Assembly (NCBI GenBank): GCA_902538525.1
Contig: CACBFA010000001.1
Coordinates: 1-60,249, forward strand
Length of the DNA: 60,249 bases
Direction of reading: 5' to 3'
Origin: an uncultured Pelagibacteraceae bacterium
GTDB taxonomy: Bacteria; Pseudomonadota; Alphaproteobacteria; Pelagibacterales; Pelagibacteraceae
A program made the position numbers and the translations under genes. The notes beneath the pieces are model-generated. The model made no database searches. It was not told the origin of the DNA and saw nothing but the letters and a program-made list of their open reading frames with translations. This document shows positions 1 to 7,919 of this stretch, in pieces (within the stretch, counting starts at the first letter, position 1; each line of letters begins with the position of its first letter).

Positions 1-1
1 A

Positions 2-235
2 TCTGTTTACGACTCTCAATCCGATTTTGCTATAAGTATGAAGCTTGTTGTAAAAAATAAGATTGATGAAGGTAAAGAAGAAGATGAAATATATGATTAT
101 TTAAAAAATAAATATGGAGAATGGATTGTCTATGAACCGGAATTAAACCAAAATACATTTTTACTATGGTCAATACCTTTGATTTTGTTCGTTTTTGGTG
201 GTCTTTTAATTATTAGAAAAGTATCTATAAAGTAA
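2..235 (+). CDS. ccmH: Cytochrome c maturation protein CcmH, C-terminal part (cut by window start)
   Basis: The frame is open from base 2, so this is the 3' part of a longer gene. The segment DSQSDFAISMK followed by IDEGKEEDEIYDYLKNKYGEW matches the conserved region just after the CxxC motif of CcmH/CycL; the CxxC itself lies outside the window. A single membrane segment (about FLLWSIPLILFVFGGLLII) follows, then a short positively charged tail, as expected for the membrane anchor. CcmH is a periplasmic-facing thiol oxidoreductase that reduces apocytochrome c cysteines before haem attachment. The internal ATG at 38 is not the real start, because the family homology continues upstream of it. 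Confidence 0.85.
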   Translation, partial: SVYDSQSDFAISMKLVVKNKIDEGKEEDEIYDYLKNKYGEWIVYEPELNQNTFLLWSIPLILFVFGGLLIIRKVSIK

Positions 236-250
236 CATGTATTTTTAAAT

Positions 251-736
251 ATGAAAATTTTAATTAAAACTTTAATAATTTCATTTTTTACCATCTCTAT
301 TTGTAATGCAGAAAATAAATGGAGCTTTTACACTGGCATGTTTGATTTCAGCGACGATGGTAAGAGAGCAAATCTTTTTGGTGCTGAGTATATAAATTTT
401 AATGCTAGCAAAGATATTTTCTTAGGAAATGTTCAGCCTGTGACAGGTGCGATGATAACAGCTGATGATGCAGTATATATTTATACAGGTTATCAATTAA
501 ATCAAAAATCTAATTCAACTACCTTCTCTCCTAGTTTTGCAGTTGGGTATTACGATGAAGGCGATGGCAAGGACTTAGGTCACGAAATTGAATTTAAGAC
601 ACAAATACAGATATTATTTAATATTTCATCAAATTCAGAAATTGGTATTTCTTATAATCATATATCTAATGCAAGTTTAGGAGATAAAAATCCTGGGGCA
701 AATAGTTATATGTTTAATTTTACAAAAAAATTTTAA
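251..736 (+). CDS. PagL-like acyloxyacyl hydrolase (lipid A 3-O-deacylase family), outer membrane
   Basis: The 161-residue protein starts with a signal peptide (residues 1-20, ending CNA) and ends with an aromatic outer-membrane terminus (FNFTKKF). The C-terminal motif YNHISNA...NPGAN is the signature of the PagL family. H137 and S139 correspond to the catalytic His and Ser of Pseudomonas PagL, which removes the 3-O-acyl chain from lipid A. The third catalytic position, 14 residues after the His and Glu in the Pseudomonas enzyme, is Asn151 here, so activity is not certain. It begins 15 bases after ccmH and is followed 8 bases later by the broken dehydrogenase. The length is typical of a small eight-stranded barrel. 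Confidence 0.7.
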   Translation: MKILIKTLIISFFTISICNAENKWSFYTGMFDFSDDGKRANLFGAEYINFNASKDIFLGNVQPVTGAMITADDAVYIYTGYQLNQKSNSTTFSPSFAVGYYDEGDGKDLGHEIEFKTQIQILFNISSNSEIGISYNHISNASLGDKNPGANSYMFNFTKKF

Positions 737-852
737 CTTAAGATATGAGATTAAAAGATTGTCATAACTTTTATGACTTTAGAAAGCTTGCAAAACAAAA
801 GCTTCCATCTCCAATATTTCATTATATTGATGGGGCTGCAGATGATGAAATA

Positions 853-914
853 ACCTATGCAAGAAATAGTCTTCCTCCATGATTTGATACCATTATACCT
901 ATGCAAGAAATAGT
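853..914 (+). repeat. 18-bp direct duplication flanking a short insert
   Basis: ACCTATGCAAGAAATAGT occurs at 853-870 and again at 897-914, 44 bases apart. The bases between them (871-896) have no counterpart in the neighbouring paralogue. The duplication plus insert breaks the reading frame of the first lldD-like gene. Confidence 0.95.
869..899 (-). repeat. 31-base exact inverted copy of 1605-1635
   Basis: Bases 869-899 are the exact reverse complement of bases 1605-1635 of the same gene, the region encoding the SNHGGR active-site motif. The outermost 2 bases (GT) and 3 bases (ACC) belong both to the copy and to the flanking 18-bp direct repeat, so they look like microhomology at the two junctions. 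The corresponding region of the second paralogue (around 2760-2790) differs, so the donor is this gene copy. Confidence 0.95.
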
Positions 915-1939
915 AGTGCATTTAATGACGTTGATTTAGTTCCAAATGTTTTAAGAGGTGTTGAAAATGTGGACTTATCGACAACTATTTTTGGAAAAAA
1001 ACTTGATTTACCTTTTTATTGTTCCCCAACTGCTTTGCAGAGGCTATTTCACTACGAAGGAGAAAGAGCGGTTGGAAAAGCTGCCAAGAAGTTTAACACG
1101 ATGTTTGGTGTCTCGGCATTAGCTACAGTTAGTGTTGAGGAAATTTCATCTTTAATAGACACTCCAAAAATGTTTCAATTTTATTTCCATAAAGACAGAG
1201 GATTAAATGACTCTTGTTTAGAACGAGCAAAAGCAGCAAAATTTGATGTGATGGCTTTAACTGTTGATACGATAACAGGAGGAAATCGTGAAAGAGATTT
1301 AAGAACTGGATTTACATCACCTCCAAAATTAACACTTTCGAGTTTATTTAGTTTTGCCACAAAACCAATGTGGGGGATAAATTATTTAACCAAAGGAAAG
1401 TTTGAACTACCACATCTTCAAGATTTTGTTAAAGAGGGCACTGATACAAATACTTCAATTGGTAATTATTTTTCTACAATGTTAGATCAATCTATGAACT
1501 GGGACGATGCTGAAAAATTGTGCTCTCAGTGGGGTGGCCATTTTGCGCTTAAGGGAGTTATGAGTGTTGAAGATGCTAAAAGAGCAGTTGATATTGGATG
1601 CACTGGTATAATGGTATCAAATCATGGAGGAAGACAGCTTGATGGATCTAGATCGCCCTTCGATCAATTAGCTGAAATTGTTGATGCAGTTGGTGATAAG
1701 TTGGATGTTATTTGTGAAGGTGGATTTCAAAGAGGAACTCATATGTTAAAAGCTTTATCGATGGGTGCAAAAGCATGTGCTGGTGGAAGATTATATCTTT
1801 ATGCTTTAGCTGCAGCAGGTCAAGAAGGTGTTGAGAGAGCACTTAACTTATATAAAACTGAATTAGTAAGAGATATGAAGTTAATGGGCTGCACAAAGAT
1901 CAGCGATCTTAATCGAAATAATTTAAGATTCCGAAATGC

Positions 1940-3091
1940 ATGAGCTTAAAGAATTGTTATAATTTTGAGGATTTTAGAAAGCTAGCCAAAAAAAAACTAC
2001 CAGCCCCAATTTTTCATTACATTGATGGTGGCGCAGATGATGAAACTACTTTAAAGAGAAATACAAATTCATTCGATGATTGTGATTTAGTCCCTAATAT
2101 TCTTAGAAGTGTAGGAGAACCAGATTTATCAACAACAGTTTTTGGCAGAAAAATTGATATGCCAATTTTTTTATCACCTACTGCTATGCAAAGCTTATAT
2201 CATCCTGATGGAGATAAAGCTTCAGCTAGGGCTGCAGAAAAATTTGGTACCATGTATAGCATGTCAACTATGGCTTCATTTTCCATTGAAGAAATTGCTA
2301 ACATTTCAAGTGGGCCTAAATTATTTCAACTTTACATTCATAGAGATAAATCATTTACAGATGATTTGATTGATAGGTGTAAAAGAGCAAACTTTGATGG
2401 CCTGTGTTTAACAGTTGATACAATTGTTGCAGGAAATAGAGAAAGAGATCACAGAACTGGATTTACAACTCCTCCTAAATTTACTTTAGAAAGTATAATG
2501 AATTTTGCAATGAGGCCAGGATGGTTATTTAGATATTTTACAAACAAAAAATTTGAACTAGCTAATATTAAACACAAAACTGATAAAGGAACTAATATTA
2601 CAAAATCTGTAATTGATTATGTTAATGAACAGTATGATCCAAAAATGAATTGGGTTGACGCCGAATATTGTATAAAGAAATGGGATGGACCTTTTGCCTT
2701 AAAGGGTGTGATGTCAGTTGAGGATGCAAAGCGAGCAGTTGATATTGGTTGTACAGCGATAATAATTTCTAATCATGGAGGAAGACAGCTTGACGGATCT
2801 AGAACTCCATTTGATCAACTAAAGGCTATTTCAGATGCTGTGGGTGACAAGGTTGAGATAATTTTAGATGGAGGTGTTAGACGGGGCACTCATGTTCTCA
2901 AGGCTTTAGCTGCAGGTGCAACTGCTTGCAGTTTTGGTAAAGCTTTTTTGTTTAGTTTAGGAGCGGGTGGACAGCAAGGAGTAGAGAGGCTGCTTCAAAA
3001 TATGCACGATGAAATTAGAAGAGATATGATCCTTATGGGCTGCAAAAGTGTAAAAGAGTTAGATAGATCAAAGATAATTTACCGTAATTAA
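1940..3091 (+). CDS. lldD: FMN-dependent L-2-hydroxyacid dehydrogenase (L-lactate dehydrogenase/glycolate oxidase family)
   Basis: The 383-residue protein has the whole family motif set: FHYIDGGAD (Tyr27), FQLYIHRD (Tyr132), LTVDTIVAGNRERD, LKGVMS (Lys255), SNHGGRQLDG (His279 and Arg282) and DGGVRRGTHVLKALAAGA (Asp310, Arg314). Enzymes of this family oxidise L-lactate, glycolate, mandelate or related L-2-hydroxyacids to 2-oxoacids with FMN. The sequence alone does not fix the substrate or electron acceptor. Lactate is the usual annotation, and the enzyme probably sits on the cytoplasmic face of the membrane. The ATG overlaps the stop of the broken upstream paralogue by ATGA, which suggests translational coupling. 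This is the intact member of the tandem pair. Confidence 0.85.
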   Translation: MSLKNCYNFEDFRKLAKKKLPAPIFHYIDGGADDETTLKRNTNSFDDCDLVPNILRSVGEPDLSTTVFGRKIDMPIFLSPTAMQSLYHPDGDKASARAAEKFGTMYSMSTMASFSIEEIANISSGPKLFQLYIHRDKSFTDDLIDRCKRANFDGLCLTVDTIVAGNRERDHRTGFTTPPKFTLESIMNFAMRPGWLFRYFTNKKFELANIKHKTDKGTNITKSVIDYVNEQYDPKMNWVDAEYCIKKWDGPFALKGVMSVEDAKRAVDIGCTAIIISNHGGRQLDGSRTPFDQLKAISDAVGDKVEIILDGGVRRGTHVLKALAAGATACSFGKAFLFSLGAGGQQGVERLLQNMHDEIRRDMILMGCKSVKELDRSKIIYRN

Positions 3092-3180
3092 ATATTTTTT
3101 ATAAATAAATTTTATTATTATTTTCACACTAAATAAATAGACATGAAGTTGCTTTTCAGTTAGTTTGTCGACGAAAAATT

Positions 3181-4350
3181 ATGATTGAACTATCAAAAGC
3201 TTTAGAACGTTTAGGAACTGAAAGTGCATTTTCTGTTTTAGCAGAGGCAAAAAAATTAGAAGCACAAGGAAAACCTATGATCCATTTAGGTCTAGGTCAG
3301 CCTGATTTTAAAACTCCGAAACATGTAGTTGAAGCTGCAAAAAAAGCATTAGATGATGGACACCACGGTTATGTATTATCGAATGGTATTCCAGAATGTC
3401 GTGAAGCTGTAGCAAGATGGGTAAAAAGACTTTACAGTACAGATATTGATCCAAATAGAGTTTTAATAATGCCAGGTGGTAAACCAACAATGTATTATGC
3501 AATCACTTGTTTTGGTGAACCGGGCGCTGAAATAATTCATCCAACGCCAGCCTTTCCTATTTATGAATCAATGATTAACTACTCTGGAGCAAAAGCTGTT
3601 CCTTATGACTTAACTGAGGATAAAGATTTAAAATTTGATCCAGATAAACTTTTATCTTTAATAACTGATAAAACTAGACTTTTAATTTTAATAAACCCTA
3701 ATAACCCAACTGGAAGTTTTGTTGAAAAACCTGCGATAGATTACTTAGCAAAAGAATTAGAAAAACATCCTCATGTAACAATTTTAAGTGATGAAATTTA
3801 TAGTAGACAAGTTTTTGACTATAAAGAAATGCCAACTTTTTTTAATTACCCAAACTTAAGAGATAGATTAATTGTTCTTGAGGGTTGGAGTAAAGCATAT
3901 TCTATGACTGGATGGAGGCTTGGATGGAGTTTTTGGCCAGAACATTTAGTTGAGCATGTAAACAAACTTTTGATTAATAGTGTATCATGTGTAAATGCTG
4001 CAGCTCAATATGCAGGTATTGCTGCATTGGATGGTCCAGAGGATTCAATCAAAGATATGCTTGATAAGTTTACACTAAGAAGAAATTTAATTCATAAAGG
4101 ATTAAATGATTTACCAGGAGTTGAGTGTAGTTTGCCGGGAGGAGCTTTTTATGCTTTTCCAAATATAAAAGGTACTGGTATGAATGGATCTGAGTTTTGC
4201 AAAAAAGCAATGCATGAAGCTGGAGTTGCAATTGTTCCTGGCACTGCGTTTGGTAAAACTTGTAATGATTATGTTAGATTTAGTTTTGCCGCATCTAGAG
4301 ATAATATAATGCAAGCCTTGGAAAACATAGGCAAGATGCTTTCTAAATAA
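3181..4350 (+). CDS. PLP-dependent class I/II aminotransferase (aspartate aminotransferase-like)
   Basis: The 389-residue protein has a fold-type I aminotransferase layout: GLGQPDF near the N-terminus (residues 37-43), INPNNPTG (171-178), DEIYS (204-208), the PLP lysine in EGWSKAYSMTGWRLGW (Lys238) and the following Arg246 that binds substrate carboxylate. The length is typical. It probably moves an amino group between an amino acid and a 2-oxo acid in the cytoplasm. Its position between lactate/glycolate-type dehydrogenases and a 2-oxoacid reductase suggests that its partner oxoacid is one of their products, such as pyruvate or glyoxylate; this is inference. The gap before it (3092-3180) is AT-rich, with no promoter or terminator I would trust. 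Confidence 0.8.
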   Translation: MIELSKALERLGTESAFSVLAEAKKLEAQGKPMIHLGLGQPDFKTPKHVVEAAKKALDDGHHGYVLSNGIPECREAVARWVKRLYSTDIDPNRVLIMPGGKPTMYYAITCFGEPGAEIIHPTPAFPIYESMINYSGAKAVPYDLTEDKDLKFDPDKLLSLITDKTRLLILINPNNPTGSFVEKPAIDYLAKELEKHPHVTILSDEIYSRQVFDYKEMPTFFNYPNLRDRLIVLEGWSKAYSMTGWRLGWSFWPEHLVEHVNKLLINSVSCVNAAAQYAGIAALDGPEDSIKDMLDKFTLRRNLIHKGLNDLPGVECSLPGGAFYAFPNIKGTGMNGSEFCKKAMHEAGVAIVPGTAFGKTCNDYVRFSFAASRDNIMQALENIGKMLSK

Positions 4351-4387
4351 ACTGTATTTTTAACTAATATTTTTGTATTATTAACTA

Positions 4388-5761
4388 ATGAATGAAACTG
4401 TCCAAGCAGAATTAAAAAAGATATTTAACGGAAGATTTTCCACATCTGAATCTACTCGTGCAAATTATGCAAGAGGAGAAGATACTTATAATCCAATATT
4501 ATCGAAGGCAGTTGTATTTCCAGAAACTAATGAAGAGGTTTCAAAAATCCTAAAAATTTGTAACGAGCACAAAATTCCCGTCGTCCCGTTTGGAACCGGC
4601 ACCTCACTTGAAGGTCATGTTGTTGGAAATCAAAATGGTATTACAATTTCTCTAGAAAAAATGAATAAAGTCTTAAGCGTAAACGCTGAGGATTTTGATT
4701 GCAGAGTACAAGCAAATGTAACAAGAAAGCAATTAAATGAATACTTAAGAGAAGATGGTGTATTTTTTCCAATAGACCCTGGTGCAGACGCTGCACTAGG
4801 TGGAATGGCATCTACTTCAGCTTCAGGAACAATGGCAGTTAAATATGGAACAATGAGAACCGTTATTTCTGGTTTAACAGTTGTTTTACCAAATGGAGAC
4901 ATAATCAAAACCGGTGCAAGAACTAAAAAAACTTCTGCGGGATATAATTTAACTAATTTGTTTATTGGATCTGAGGGAACTTTAGGAATTATTACAGAAG
5001 TTCAATTAAGATTATCACCAATACCTGAGAGCATAATGAGTGCAGTTTGCTATTTTTCAGATTTAGACTCAGCAGTAAAGACCGCGCAAGAAGTTATTCA
5101 GTATGGTGTTCCAATTGCAAGAATTGAAATGTTAAACAAAGATCAAATGGAAATTAGCATCAAATATTCAAAGTTAGAAAACATCAAAGCATCACCAACT
5201 TTATTCTTTGAATTTCATGGTAGTGAGCTAACAAATAACGAGTCTATAAAAATTGTAGAAGAATTATCAAAAAATAATGGTGGAAGTGATTTTCAATGGG
5301 CATCTTCTCCCGAAGAACAAAAAATACTATGGAAAGCAAGGCATGATGTTTATTATTCAGTAAAAGCTTTAGGTCATGATATGAAAGTGTATTCCACAGA
5401 TGTTTGCGTACCAATTTCAAAGTTAGTTGAGTGTATTTCATGGGCAGAAAAAGAAGTTAAAAAGTTAGGTTTAACTGCACCAATGGTTGGTCATGTTGGA
5501 GATGGAAATTTTCACTCTATAATATTATATGATCCCGATGATGAGGAAAAACAAAAAAAAATTAGACAGTATAGTGACGATCTAATTAACAAAGCTTTAG
5601 AGTTAGAGGGAACAATTACAGGAGAACATGGTATTGGTCTTCAAAAGAAACATTACCTGTTAAGAGAGCATCCAGATAATTTGCCAGTGATGAAAGCTAT
5701 CAAAAGAAGTATCGATGTAAACAACATCATGAATCCTGGAAAGGTTTTTGATCTAAATTAA
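4388..5761 (+). CDS. FAD-linked D-lactate dehydrogenase/glycolate oxidase GlcD-like flavoprotein
   Basis: The 457-residue protein has an N-terminal PCMH-type FAD-binding domain (VVPFGTGTSLEGHV, DPGADAALGGMASTSASG, GYNLTNLFIGSEGTLGIITE) and the C-terminal FAD-oxidase domain (MVGHVGDGNFHS, TGEHGIGLQKKHYL, NNIMNPGKVF). This is the D-LDH/GlcD family, which oxidises D-2-hydroxyacids. No glcE or glcF neighbour is present, so it is more like the stand-alone D-lactate dehydrogenase (cytochrome) type than a subunit of three-part glycolate oxidase. It stands 37 bases after the aminotransferase and 12 bases before the D-2-hydroxyacid dehydrogenase, so a shared transcript is likely. The cluster thus has oxidases for both enantiomers. 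Confidence 0.8.
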   Translation: MNETVQAELKKIFNGRFSTSESTRANYARGEDTYNPILSKAVVFPETNEEVSKILKICNEHKIPVVPFGTGTSLEGHVVGNQNGITISLEKMNKVLSVNAEDFDCRVQANVTRKQLNEYLREDGVFFPIDPGADAALGGMASTSASGTMAVKYGTMRTVISGLTVVLPNGDIIKTGARTKKTSAGYNLTNLFIGSEGTLGIITEVQLRLSPIPESIMSAVCYFSDLDSAVKTAQEVIQYGVPIARIEMLNKDQMEISIKYSKLENIKASPTLFFEFHGSELTNNESIKIVEELSKNNGGSDFQWASSPEEQKILWKARHDVYYSVKALGHDMKVYSTDVCVPISKLVECISWAEKEVKKLGLTAPMVGHVGDGNFHSIILYDPDDEEKQKKIRQYSDDLINKALELEGTITGEHGIGLQKKHYLLREHPDNLPVMKAIKRSIDVNNIMNPGKVFDLN

Positions 5762-5773
5762 TCTAAAAATAAA

Positions 5774-6727
5774 ATGAAAAAAATTTTAATCACAAGGAGA
5801 CTTTTAAGATCTTGTGAGGATAAAGCTAAAGAAATATTTAATGCTAATTTTAATTTAAATGATGAACTTTACTCTCAAAAGAAGTTAATAGAGATGAGTG
5901 CAGGCTGCGATGGCATTTTATCAGCTCTAACAGATAAGCTCGATGCAGAAACAATTAATCAATTACCTGATAGTGTTAAAATTATTTCAAATTTTGCTGT
6001 AGGTTTTGGAAATATAGATTTAGAAGCTGCAAAGAAAAGAGGTATTGCAGTTACAAACACGCCAGACGTTTTAACAGATGCTACAGCAGAAATTGGGGTT
6101 TTGTTGATATTAGGTGCATGCAGAAGAGCATCTGAAGGAATTGAAAAAGCTAAAGAAGGTGGTTGGGTCTGGTCAGCAGATATGTTGATTGGTAAACAAT
6201 TAACAGGCACAAGACTTGGAATACTTGGCATGGGGAGAATTGGTCAAAAAATAGCGAAAATAGCTAAATCTTTAGGCATGATAATTCATTATCACAATCG
6301 TTCAAAATTAATCGAAGAAAAAGAACAAGGCGCAACTTACCACGATAACTTAAATGATTTGATGAAAGTCTCTGATGTCCTTTCGGTATGTTGTCCTGCA
6401 TCTAAAGAGACAATAAATTTAATCAATAAAGATACACTAGAACTGTTACCAAAAGGTGCAGTTGTGACCAATGTTGCAAGAGGAGATATTATTGAAGATG
6501 AAGCTTTAATAGATGCTTTGGAAAGAAGAAAAGTTTATGCAGTTGGGCTAGATGTATACAAAAATGAACCAAATTTAAATCCAGGATACCTTAAACACAA
6601 AAGTGCTTTTATTCTTCCTCATTTGGGTAGCGCAACTAAAGAAACTAGAACCGCAATGGCTAATCTAGCTATAGATAATATTGATGAGTTTTTTAAAACA
6701 GGCGGATGCAAAAACAAAGTTAATTAA
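5774..6727 (+). CDS. D-isomer-specific 2-hydroxyacid dehydrogenase (glyoxylate/hydroxypyruvate reductase-like)
   Basis: The 317-residue protein has the NAD(P)-binding motif LGMGRIG (residues 151-157) inside the split catalytic domain. The catalytic triad positions are NVARGD (Arg236), KNEP (Glu265) and PHLGSAT (His283). The family reduces 2-oxoacids such as glyoxylate or hydroxypyruvate to D-2-hydroxyacids in the cytoplasm. The motif VGFGNIDLEAAKKRGI is typical of the GyaR/GRHPR branch. It lies 12 bases downstream of the flavoprotein and ends the hydroxyacid gene group. Whether it works as a reductase feeding the oxidases, or as part of glyoxylate disposal, cannot be read from the sequence. 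Confidence 0.82.
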   Translation: MKKILITRRLLRSCEDKAKEIFNANFNLNDELYSQKKLIEMSAGCDGILSALTDKLDAETINQLPDSVKIISNFAVGFGNIDLEAAKKRGIAVTNTPDVLTDATAEIGVLLILGACRRASEGIEKAKEGGWVWSADMLIGKQLTGTRLGILGMGRIGQKIAKIAKSLGMIIHYHNRSKLIEEKEQGATYHDNLNDLMKVSDVLSVCCPASKETINLINKDTLELLPKGAVVTNVARGDIIEDEALIDALERRKVYAVGLDVYKNEPNLNPGYLKHKSAFILPHLGSATKETRTAMANLAIDNIDEFFKTGGCKNKVN

Positions 6728-6795
6728 CAATCTCAAGTTGTAATTGGTAATTAAAATTATTCTAACTTTCTAGACATATTTTTTATTTCAATTTA

Positions 6796-6820
6796 AAATT
6801 TATTTATAAAAAATAAATTT
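6796..6820 (+). promoter_or_regulatory. AT-only inverted repeat just upstream of the alcohol dehydrogenase ribosome binding site
   Basis: Ten-base arms (6796-6805 and 6811-6820) are separated by five bases and sit directly before AGAGAGGA (6821-6828) and the ATG at 6834. In so AT-rich a genome this may be chance. If formed in RNA it would be a weak hairpin abutting the Shine-Dalgarno sequence. Confidence 0.3.
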
Positions 6821-6833
6821 AGAGAGGAAAATA

Positions 6834-7895
6834 ATGAAAGCACAGGTTTTACATAAGTACGACCCAGAAATGAAAGAGGGAACTTGGGTCACAAATCAAG
6901 AAATGCCTGATCCAAAAATAGAAAAGGCATCTGATGTAATAGTTAAAATTGGTGCAGCTGGTGTTTGTAGAACTGATCTACACATAATTGAAGGAGTTTG
7001 GAAACATATTCAAGATCCAGATGGAAAACTACTTCCTTGTGTTATGGGTCATGAAAATGCTGGTTGGATAGAAGATGTTGGAAAAGATGTTACAGAATTT
7101 AAAAAGGGAGATCCAGTAATTTTGCACCCTCTTATATCTGGAACTGATGGGACGTGTCTTGACTGTAGACGAGGTAACGATATGCACGCCGCCGCTGGAG
7201 CTTTCCCGGGGTTAAGTATTAAAGAAGGTGGATATTCAGAACTTTTAAAAACAAGTGTGAGAAATTTAATTAAATTGCCAACAGTATTGGCACCTAAAGA
7301 TGTTGCTCCATTTTCTGATGCTGGTTTAACAGCTTATAGAGTTGTGAAAAAAGCTACTAGACATTTACTTCCTGGTCAAAGTTGTACAATCATAGGTGCA
7401 GGAGGTTTAGGACATATTGCTATTCAATGTTTAAAAGCAATGTGTGCAGCAGATATAATTATTGTAGAGAAATCAGAAAAAGCTCTTAAACATGCAATGG
7501 AGTTGGGCGGAGACCACGGAGTTTTGATTGATGGAAACGAAATTGAAAAAGTTCAAGAGTTAACTAAGGGAAAAGGTTCTGAGGCTGTAATAGATTTTGT
7601 TGGTGAAAAAGGATCGACTGCAATGGGAATTCAAATGACTTCAAATGGGGGCTTTTATTATATTGTGGGTTATGGAGAGGAGATCAAATCTTTAGCCGTA
7701 GATTTAATAATATCTGAAAAAACAATAGTCGGAAATTTAGTAGGAACGTGGTCTGAATTATATGAACTGATGGAATTAGCTGATAGAGGAAAAGTCAAGC
7801 TATCTATGCAGGAATATAAATTAGATGATGCTAACAAAGCGCTACATGATCTTAATGATGGAAAAGTCAAAGGTCGTGCAGTGTTAGTTCCATAA
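6834..7895 (+). CDS. Zinc-dependent NAD(P) alcohol dehydrogenase (MDR family)
   Basis: The 353-residue medium-chain dehydrogenase has catalytic zinc ligands in GVCRTDLH (Cys45) and MGHENAGWIEDVG (His73, Glu74) and the nucleotide site IIGAGGLGHIAIQ. The lobe that normally carries four structural-zinc cysteines keeps only two (Cys108 and Cys111, with Asp105 and His118 nearby), so that site may be altered or lost. It is preceded by a good ribosome binding site (AGAGAGGA) and followed 24 bases later by the ABC binding-protein gene. That suggests it oxidises the imported alcohol or polyol, or an early metabolite of it. The true substrate is unknown. Confidence 0.8.
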   Translation: MKAQVLHKYDPEMKEGTWVTNQEMPDPKIEKASDVIVKIGAAGVCRTDLHIIEGVWKHIQDPDGKLLPCVMGHENAGWIEDVGKDVTEFKKGDPVILHPLISGTDGTCLDCRRGNDMHAAAGAFPGLSIKEGGYSELLKTSVRNLIKLPTVLAPKDVAPFSDAGLTAYRVVKKATRHLLPGQSCTIIGAGGLGHIAIQCLKAMCAADIIIVEKSEKALKHAMELGGDHGVLIDGNEIEKVQELTKGKGSEAVIDFVGEKGSTAMGIQMTSNGGFYYIVGYGEEIKSLAVDLIISEKTIVGNLVGTWSELYELMELADRGKVKLSMQEYKLDDANKALHDLNDGKVKGRAVLVP

Positions 7896-7919
7896 TTAAC
7901 AACAAAGAGAGGAAAAAAG

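Larger units (their letters stand above)
745..1943 (+). pseudogene. FMN-dependent L-2-hydroxyacid dehydrogenase (lldD-like), first tandem copy, frame broken by a 44-bp insertion
   Basis: Translation from the ATG at 745 gives a normal family N-terminus (FHYIDGAADDEITYARNS, with the active-site Tyr), then hits a stop at 880-882. The rest of the gene is open from about 914 to 1943. Removing 44 bases (for example 871-914) restores one continuous 384-residue frame that aligns without gaps to the downstream paralogue. The intact remainder, which could start at the GTG at 969, lacks the N-terminal FMN/substrate Tyr segment. It does retain FQFYFHKD, LTVDTITGGNRERD, LKGVMSVEDAKRA and SNHGGRQLDGSR (catalytic His and Arg). 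The usual DGGVRRG is EGGFQRG. The inserted bases are a copy of a downstream part of the same gene, so an assembly or amplification error is possible. The stop overlaps the next start (ATGA). Confidence 0.85.

Noticed and set aside
969-1943. The 324-residue frame as a normal, complete dehydrogenase starting at GTG
   Set aside because: It lacks the N-terminal FMN/substrate segment that is present, out of frame, just upstream.
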